DNA from: an uncultured Alphaproteobacteria bacterium
GTDB taxonomy: Bacteria; Pseudomonadota; Alphaproteobacteria; MPNO01; UBA2964
NCBI GenBank assembly: GCA_938048165.1
Contig: CALIBP010000120.1
Span: forward strand, 1 to 36,916
DNA: 36,916 bases
Direction: 5' to 3'
Under the pieces are notes generated by a model. That model did not search any database, was not told the DNA's origin, and saw only the letters and a program-made list of their open reading frames with translations. The position numbers and the translations under genes were made by a program. Of this stretch, positions 31,907 to 36,916 are shown in pieces (within the stretch, counting starts at the first letter, position 1; each line of letters opens with the position of its first letter).

Positions 31907-33118
31907 ATGCCCAGCTCTGCAACCGGCGCTGCCGTTCTAATCGTCCTCGGGATTTTAACGGCCTTTGGCCCCATGTCGATGGACATGTATTTGCCAGCCT
32001 TACCAGAGTTGGTGGATTTCTTTCGGACCACCCCAGGCAAGGCTCAATTGACGCTTAGTGCCTTTACGATCGCTTTTGGTGCCGGACAGCTGGTTTATGG
32101 ACCGGTCTCTGATCGAATAGGCCGTCGCAACGTTTTGCTGGTGGGTATCGCGATCTACTCGGTCGCGAGCATTCTCTGTGTATTAGCCGACACAATTAAC
32201 GAGTTGATCCTGGCGCGTTTCTTTCAGGCCATTGGGGGTGCTGCAGGGATTGTTTTGTCACGGGCCGTTATTCGTGACCTGTACGATAAGCTCGAAGGCG
32301 CTCGGGCCTTGTCGCTTATGCTCCTGATCCCATCACTTGCGGCTTTGATTGCACCTTTCGTCGGCGGCTATCTGTTAAAATTCTTTGCCGATTGGCGCCT
32401 GATTTTCTGGGTGCTGTCGGCGTTCGGTATTATTGCTTTCATCCTCGGTGTTCTCAGGCTGCCTGAAACTCACCCGCCTGAGAAACGGGTGAAATCGAGC
32501 GTCAGCAAAATCATGCGCGATTATTGGATCGTCCTCTGCCATAGGCGCGCCGCGGGTTATATGATCTGTGGCGGACTGTCTTTTGCGACGATGTTCGCAC
32601 AGCTATCCGGCACCCCATTTATCTACATTGATCTCTTTGGTGTCGCGCCGGAAGATTTTGGCATTCTGTTCGCGCTGAACATCTTTGCCATCATGATCGG
32701 CTCCTACCTCAATAGCCGTCTGGTCATCCGGTTTGGCGTACGCCGTATGCTTGCGGTCGGGACGACGCTAGCGTTGCTCGGTGGCATAGGGCTTGCGGCC
32801 AGCGCGGCCTATGGCGGTTTTGGTCTCTTCGGAATCGTCATCCCGGTAGTCATCTTTATGATGCCCCATAATATGGTGAATGCGAACGCCACCGCAGGGG
32901 CGATGGAATATTTCCCACACCTCGCCGGGACGGCATCGGCGATGCTTGGTTTTGTCAGGTTTGGGACCGGTGCCCTGGTGGGAGCCTTGGTCGGGTATTT
33001 TCACGATGGCACCGCTTTGCCAATGTCTTATATCATTGCCGGCTGTGTGATCGGCAGCGCCGCGGCCTTCTGGTTTCTCACCGGTGATCCCTCCGAGGAA
33101 CCCGCTAAACCGGTTTGA
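31907..33118 (+). CDS. Bcr/CflA family MFS multidrug efflux transporter
   Basis: 403 residues starting MPSSATGAAVLIVLGILTAF. The first helix region has the Bcr/CflA mark GPMSMDMYLPALPELVDFF, the loop after helix 2 is GPVSDRIGRRNVLL (MFS motif A, complete), and FFQAIGGAAGIVLSRAVIRDLYD follows the family pattern. Twelve hydrophobic helices fit the length. Members export antibiotics such as bicyclomycin, sulfonamides or cysteine-pathway metabolites from the cytoplasm by proton antiport. The ribosome site is weak (GTGAG before the ATG). The stop lies 14 bases inside the end of the convergent DUF35 gene, so the two 3' ends overlap. It is the third MFS exporter in the window. Confidence 0.92.
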   Translation: MPSSATGAAVLIVLGILTAFGPMSMDMYLPALPELVDFFRTTPGKAQLTLSAFTIAFGAGQLVYGPVSDRIGRRNVLLVGIAIYSVASILCVLADTINELILARFFQAIGGAAGIVLSRAVIRDLYDKLEGARALSLMLLIPSLAALIAPFVGGYLLKFFADWRLIFWVLSAFGIIAFILGVLRLPETHPPEKRVKSSVSKIMRDYWIVLCHRRAAGYMICGGLSFATMFAQLSGTPFIYIDLFGVAPEDFGILFALNIFAIMIGSYLNSRLVIRFGVRRMLAVGTTLALLGGIGLAASAAYGGFGLFGIVIPVVIFMMPHNMVNANATAGAMEYFPHLAGTASAMLGFVRFGTGALVGALVGYFHDGTALPMSYIIAGCVIGSAAAFWFLTGDPSEEPAKPV

Positions 33119-33515
33119 ATTTCGGCAAGGAAAGGTCGCTGGTCGCGTCTTCGAAGATCACCTCCACCGGCATGTCACATTTGACCTCGTCAACAGGGAC
33201 CCCAATGACATTACTGAGCATCCGTGCGCCTTCCTCCAATTCGATAACCGCGACGGCATAGGGTATCGCGCCGTCCCAGCCTTTGTGATAAAGCCTGTGA
33301 AAGACGACAAAACTAAATACGGTGCCTTTGCCGGAAGACGCAACCCATTCAATATTGCGACTGCCACAGCCTGTGCAAACGGTAGACGGCGGAAACCAGT
33401 GATGCTCGCAGTCTGAACATTTTTGGATCATTAGCTGATGGTTCTTTGCGCCCTCCCAAAACGGAAGAGACTCCGGTCCCGGGACGGGTATGGCTTTTGC
33501 GTAATCATCAGACAT
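33105..33515 (-). CDS. DUF35 zinc-ribbon OB-fold protein (acyl-CoA-associated)
   Basis: 136 residues starting MSDDYAKAIPVPGPESLPFW. A rubredoxin-like zinc ribbon uses C33, C36, C47 and C50 (CSDC, CTGC). The OB-fold part follows with GKGTVFSFVVFHRLYHKGWDGAIPYAVAVIELEEGARMLSN, typical of the family. DUF35 proteins bind acyl-CoA and form complexes with thiolase-like partners; in steroid side-chain degradation a DUF35 partner is essential for the Ltp2 retro-aldolase. Its ATG shares one base with the stop of the thiolase-like gene (TGATG), so it is translated by coupling. Its end overlaps the convergent transporter gene by 14 bases. Family call is firm. Confidence 0.93.
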   Translation of the reverse strand: MSDDYAKAIPVPGPESLPFWEGAKNHQLMIQKCSDCEHHWFPPSTVCTGCGSRNIEWVASSGKGTVFSFVVFHRLYHKGWDGAIPYAVAVIELEEGARMLSNVIGVPVDEVKCDMPVEVIFEDATSDLSLPKFKPV

Positions 33516-34696
33516 CAGGCCGCTCCCAGAATAAGAGTAGATTCACAGACCGTGTTGCCCCCGTGACCGGAAACCAATCCGATCTCGGCTTTTGGCACCT
33601 GACGTTCGGGGCCGTAGATGCCTTGCAGTTGCCGAACACCCTCTACGACCTGGAGCATACCTTCAACATGGGCTTCCGATAGCTGGCCGCCAGAGGTGTT
33701 GGTCGGCATTGCGCCATCGAGCGCCAGCGCGCCCGACGCGACAAATTCACCCCCTTCGCCTTTTTTACAGAAACCGTAATCCTCAAGCTGAACCAGGACC
33801 ATGTAGGTAAAGCAGTCATAGATTTGCGCGTAATCGATATCTTCCGGACCAACACCGGCCATTGCATAGGCTGTTTTGCCAGACTGGATCGCGCCGGTAT
33901 GGGTCATGTTGTTGCCGTTGAACCAGCCGCTGATATTATTGCCGGTACCAAAGCCTTTGATCAGCACCGGTTTTTGACGCAAATCTTTTGCCCGTTCAGC
34001 AGAGGTCACAACAACCGCTCCAGCAGCATCGGTTTGTAGTGAACAATCAAACAGGCTGAACGGTTCAACAATCATCCGCCCGCCGAGATAATCCCCCATG
34101 GTCAGCGGCTTCTTCATTACCGCGTCGGGATTGTTCAGCGCGTGGTTCCGAAAGGCGACAGAAATCGCGCCAAACTGTTCGCGCGTCGTGCCATAATCAT
34201 GCATATGGCGCTGTGCGCCGAATCCATGCGCGGCGATCGCGCCGTAATAACCAAACTCAGGCCCGAACTCCATGCCATACATTTGCTGTGGACGGCCGGA
34301 ACCCCGCATATGATTTTCCTTGTTGGCATGGACGCGCGACCAGTTATCCCGGCCATAGCCAACCAGAACACAGCTTGCCATGCCGGCATCGATGGCCATG
34401 GCGGCGAGTGCCACCCCCATCACCTGGCTGGCGCCGCCATTGGTCAGGGTTGTGGAGAAGCTCGCGTCGATGCCGAGCCGTTCCCCCATTACCTGGTGAA
34501 ACGTGTAGATCTCATCCGGTCCGCGGCAGATCAGGCCATCAACGTCCTGTGTCGTGAGCCCGGCATCATCGAGCGCATTGAGCATTGCTTCTTCGAGTAA
34601 CCCCTGCGCCGAAACGCCGGGGACTTTGCCCAACCGACTATGACCCGCACCAACGAGGGCATATTTATCCCGTAAATGGGTAGATGGTTCGATCAT
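33515..34696 (-). CDS. Thiolase-like protein (Ltp2/SCP2-thiolase type, no nucleophile Cys)
   Basis: 393 residues starting MIEPSTHLRDKYALVGAGHS. The thiolase fold is clear (LLEEAMLNALDDAGLTTQDVDG near 34-55, and a C-terminal SGHGGNTVCESTLILG). The position of the thiolase nucleophile cysteine reads TLTNGGASQVMG, so Cys is replaced by Gly and Claisen chemistry is unlikely. YDCFTYMVLVQLEDYGFCKKGEGGEFV matches Ltp2-type aldolases, in which tyrosines serve in retro-aldol cleavage of a beta-hydroxyacyl-CoA. Together with the coupled DUF35 gene this suggests an aldolase complex. Its ATG overlaps the end of the CaiB-type gene by four bases. The function is inferred by family; SCP2-like lipid-transfer naming is an alternative. 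Confidence 0.88.
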   Translation of the reverse strand: MIEPSTHLRDKYALVGAGHSRLGKVPGVSAQGLLEEAMLNALDDAGLTTQDVDGLICRGPDEIYTFHQVMGERLGIDASFSTTLTNGGASQVMGVALAAMAIDAGMASCVLVGYGRDNWSRVHANKENHMRGSGRPQQMYGMEFGPEFGYYGAIAAHGFGAQRHMHDYGTTREQFGAISVAFRNHALNNPDAVMKKPLTMGDYLGGRMIVEPFSLFDCSLQTDAAGAVVVTSAERAKDLRQKPVLIKGFGTGNNISGWFNGNNMTHTGAIQSGKTAYAMAGVGPEDIDYAQIYDCFTYMVLVQLEDYGFCKKGEGGEFVASGALALDGAMPTNTSGGQLSEAHVEGMLQVVEGVRQLQGIYGPERQVPKAEIGLVSGHGGNTVCESTLILGAA

Positions 34697-35844
34697 TCTG
34701 CCGCCCCTGCTTTTTTCGCTATCCTCTGTAAGATTTCCTCGGTGTGCTCACCATGTAATGGGGCAGCCGTTCGAATTTCGGGTGGTGTGTCTGACATGCG
34801 AACACCGCTTTCGACCAGCTTGACTGACCCGACCTTGGGATGCGGGACGTCGCGCACCATTCCGAGGTGCTGTACCTGTGGATCGGCCAGTGTTTCATCG
34901 AGCGTATAGATCGGCGCCGATGGGACATCTTCTTCCAATAGTCTGTTGAGCCAATGTTCGCGTGGTTTGGTTTTAAAGACATCGCCTAACAGAATTTCAA
35001 GCTCGTCGTAATTATGGCGCCGCTCCGCCTTGCCAACGAACCGGTCGTCATCAAACCACTCTTCGTGGCCTACGACCTTGCAGAGTCCCTTCCAGAATTT
35101 TGGTGGAGAAGACAGGTGGATGACGAACGGTTTTCCGTCGCTGGCGACAAAGGAATAGACCTGCGCTGTTTGGGTTCGGGTTTTCCGGCCCGGGACTTTA
35201 CCTTCTTCAAAATAGCGGGCGGCATTCTCTCCCAGGAAGGATAGGGTCGCAGTGAGAAGGGAGGTCTCGACGCGCTGACCTTTGCCGGTTCTTTCGCGAG
35301 CTGCGAGCGCTCCCAAACAACCATAGGCCGCCATCATGCCGGTCAGATGATCGGAAAGAGAAATGCCCATACCCTTGGGGGCTTCCAGATCTGTCAGAAC
35401 CGAGAGCAGACCCCCCATCGCCTGGCCAACCGTGTCATAGCCGGGCCGTTTGGCGTAAGGCCCGGTGCCGCCAAACCCGGTGACCGAGCAATAGACGAGC
35501 CGTGAATTGAGGGCCGATAATTTGTCATAGCCGAGACCCAGCCGATCCATCGTGCCAGGACGGAAGTTTTCGATCAGCACGTCGGCCTCTGCTGCTAACG
35601 CTACCGCGGCAGCCACGCCCTCTTCGGACTTCAAATCAAGAATAATGCTCTTTTTATTACGATTTACTGAGCCAAAGGTCGCAGAATAGTCTGCTGCCCC
35701 CCAGCCGCGAAATGGATCACCGGATTTAGGATCTTCCACCTTGATAATCTCGGCACCGAGATCGCCCAGCATCATGCCGGCATAGGGCCCGGATACATAA
35801 GAGGCGAATTCCAGAACGGTTATGCCTTCCAGAGCTGTTGTCAT
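34693..35844 (-). CDS. CaiB/BaiF family III CoA-transferase
   Basis: 383 residues starting MTTALEGITVLEFASYVSGP, with GGGAG seven bases before the ATG. Family III marks are GPYAGMMLGDLGAEIIKVEDP, NRNKKSIILDLKSEEG, IENFRPGTMDRLGLGYDKL and a catalytic aspartate D165 in SLSDHLTG; the C-terminal part is a normal length. These enzymes move CoA between carboxylic acids through an acyl-aspartyl intermediate in the cytoplasm. It is the first gene of a three-gene operon with overlaps of four and one base, so it probably activates an acid that the thiolase-like/DUF35 pair then cleaves. It diverges from the edge-cut amidohydrolase over 203 bases. Confidence 0.93.
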   Translation of the reverse strand: MTTALEGITVLEFASYVSGPYAGMMLGDLGAEIIKVEDPKSGDPFRGWGAADYSATFGSVNRNKKSIILDLKSEEGVAAAVALAAEADVLIENFRPGTMDRLGLGYDKLSALNSRLVYCSVTGFGGTGPYAKRPGYDTVGQAMGGLLSVLTDLEAPKGMGISLSDHLTGMMAAYGCLGALAARERTGKGQRVETSLLTATLSFLGENAARYFEEGKVPGRKTRTQTAQVYSFVASDGKPFVIHLSSPPKFWKGLCKVVGHEEWFDDDRFVGKAERRHNYDELEILLGDVFKTKPREHWLNRLLEEDVPSAPIYTLDETLADPQVQHLGMVRDVPHPKVGSVKLVESGVRMSDTPPEIRTAAPLHGEHTEEILQRIAKKAGAAE

Positions 35845-36012
35845 TAGTTTGCTCCCTTTTGCCAGCGTTTATGCGGATTTGCCGACTGTTTTTCTGAATC
35901 CTATCCTTCGTCCGTAAACCGCACAAGCCATGCTCGTTCACTAGCTCCTTGTGAGGCTAATCTATTTCAGGAAATCGTATCGCCGCCCGTTTCAACCTGT
36001 TCCTATAAGGTC

Positions 36013-36018
36013 TAAAAT
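36013..36018 (+). promoter_or_regulatory. Possible -10 box in the 203-bp divergent gap
   Basis: TAAAAT at 36013-36018 lies 29 bases before the amidohydrolase ATG; a weak -35-like TTCAAC is at 35991-35996, 16 bases upstream. Nothing else structured was seen in the gap 35845-36047. Confidence 0.25.
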
Positions 36019-36047
36019 ATCTGCGAAATTAAAACCTGGAGGCTAAT

Positions 36048-36916
36048 ATGGGATCGATTGATTCAGACGCGCATGTCATCGAATGCGAAGCGACCTTTAA
36101 CTATATGGATCCGGAATTTGAGCACCTGAAGCCAATGGTGGTAGTGCAAAAATCCGGAACGGCGGAACTTGACCTTGAAGGCCGGGCGCAGACCGAATAC
36201 TGGATCATTGATGGCAAGCTGCAGCCCAAGGAAGGCAATATCGGTTCCAACACATCGAAGGAATCGCGCGAAATGCTTGATGTGCAGGCGCGGCTCGATC
36301 ACATGGATGAGCTGGAAATCGATGTGCAGGTTCTCTACCCGACGGTTTTCCTGCGGGCCTGGACCCAGAACCCGGAGTTGGAACTAGCTCTGTGCCGATC
36401 CTATAACCGCTGGCTTGCTGATATCTGGTCAAAGGCGCCGGATCGCTTGCGCTGGGTGGTTATGCCACCTTTGCTGCAGATGGATAAGGTGCGCGAAGAA
36501 CTCGAATTCGCTAAAGCGAATGGTGCCTGTGGCATTTTTATGCGCGGGCTTGAATGTGAACGCCGCGTCGCGACGCCTTATTTCTACCCGCTGTTTGATA
36601 TGGCGGCGGAACTGGACATGCCGATCTGTTTCCATTCCGGTAATAACAGCTTTGCGGTGCGCGATATCTACGCCAAGGAATGCGGCTTTGGCCGCTCCAA
36701 ACTGCCGGTGGTGTCAGCCTTCCATAATTTGTTGATGGATGGCATCCCCGAAAAATGGCCAACCGTCCGCTGGGGATTTGTTGAGGTGAGTGCGCAGTGG
36801 ATTCCCTATGCCCTCAACGACATGGACATTCGTTTTGGCCGACGTGGACGTGAGCTGTCTGACACCATCATGGCAGACAACAATATCTATGTGGCCTGTC
36901 AGGTAACCGACGACCT
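36048..36916 (+). CDS. Amidohydrolase-2 family protein (3' end outside window)
   Basis: At least 289 residues starting MGSIDSDAHVIECEATFNYM, with GGAGG at 36038-36042 five bases before the ATG. The N-terminal SDAHVIE matches the D-x-H-metal start of the large uncharacterised branch of the ACMSD-like amidohydrolases. LDHMDELEIDVQVLYPTVFL and ICFHSGNNSF (a later metal-ligand histidine) fit the same TIM-barrel family. The closing aspartate motif lies beyond the window. It is the third amidohydrolase-2 gene in the region and is clearly different from the other two. It may hydrolyse or decarboxylate a pathway intermediate made by the divergent CoA-transferase operon, but this is only context. Confidence 0.85.
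   Translation, partial: MGSIDSDAHVIECEATFNYMDPEFEHLKPMVVVQKSGTAELDLEGRAQTEYWIIDGKLQPKEGNIGSNTSKESREMLDVQARLDHMDELEIDVQVLYPTVFLRAWTQNPELELALCRSYNRWLADIWSKAPDRLRWVVMPPLLQMDKVREELEFAKANGACGIFMRGLECERRVATPYFYPLFDMAAELDMPICFHSGNNSFAVRDIYAKECGFGRSKLPVVSAFHNLLMDGIPEKWPTVRWGFVEVSAQWIPYALNDMDIRFGRRGRELSDTIMADNNIYVACQVTDD

Overview
The window looks like a chromosomal segment of an alphaproteobacterium. This is an inference from moderate GC content, strong GGAGG ribosome sites mixed with GTG and TTG starts, and gene families common in marine or soil Alphaproteobacteria (ACMSD-like amidohydrolases, UbiD decarboxylase, xanthine-dehydrogenase-type oxidases, CaiB transferase). There is no rRNA, tRNA, CRISPR array, intact transposase or integrase. 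About 28 intact or edge-cut protein genes and one pseudogene are packed tightly in short operons on both strands.

Layout. Positions 1-4281 hold an edge-cut class II aldolase facing an M20-type hydrolase and an amidohydrolase, with an iron alcohol dehydrogenase converging on them. Positions 4405-4857 hold the most unusual gene: a Bcp-like peroxiredoxin whose active-site cysteine codon is an in-frame TGA, followed by a hairpin with the geometry of a bacterial SECIS element and closed by a strong terminator. It is best read as a selenocysteine peroxiredoxin without any cysteine. Then come a Baeyer-Villiger-type flavin monooxygenase diverging from a copper P-type ATPase, a UbiD decarboxylase with a crotonase, a flavin reductase, an MFS transporter, a decarboxylase-like amidohydrolase, and an EmrA/EmrB-type efflux pair. 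The pair is followed by a two-gene molybdenum hydroxylase (2Fe-2S subunit plus molybdopterin subunit).

Positions 19877-30785 hold an Uup-like ABC-F ATPase, a TauD-type dioxygenase, two closely similar GMC oxidoreductases, an orphan molybdopterin oxidase subunit, an amidase coupled to a 71-residue AtzG/GatC-like protein, and a GFA zinc protein. Positions 30786-31906 are an AT-richer patch with an XRE regulator and a Crp/Fnr-type gene broken by a 22-bp tandem duplication. The right end has a Bcr/CflA efflux protein, a tightly coupled CaiB CoA-transferase / thiolase-like / DUF35 operon, and an edge-cut amidohydrolase.

Taken together this reads as an accessory catabolic and detoxification region. 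Decarboxylases, hydroxylases, dehydrogenases, hydrolases and CoA-handling enzymes could degrade aromatic or heterocyclic acids, with efflux pumps and a peroxide-removing selenoprotein alongside. No substrate can be named from sequence alone, and no dedicated pathway regulator is obvious.
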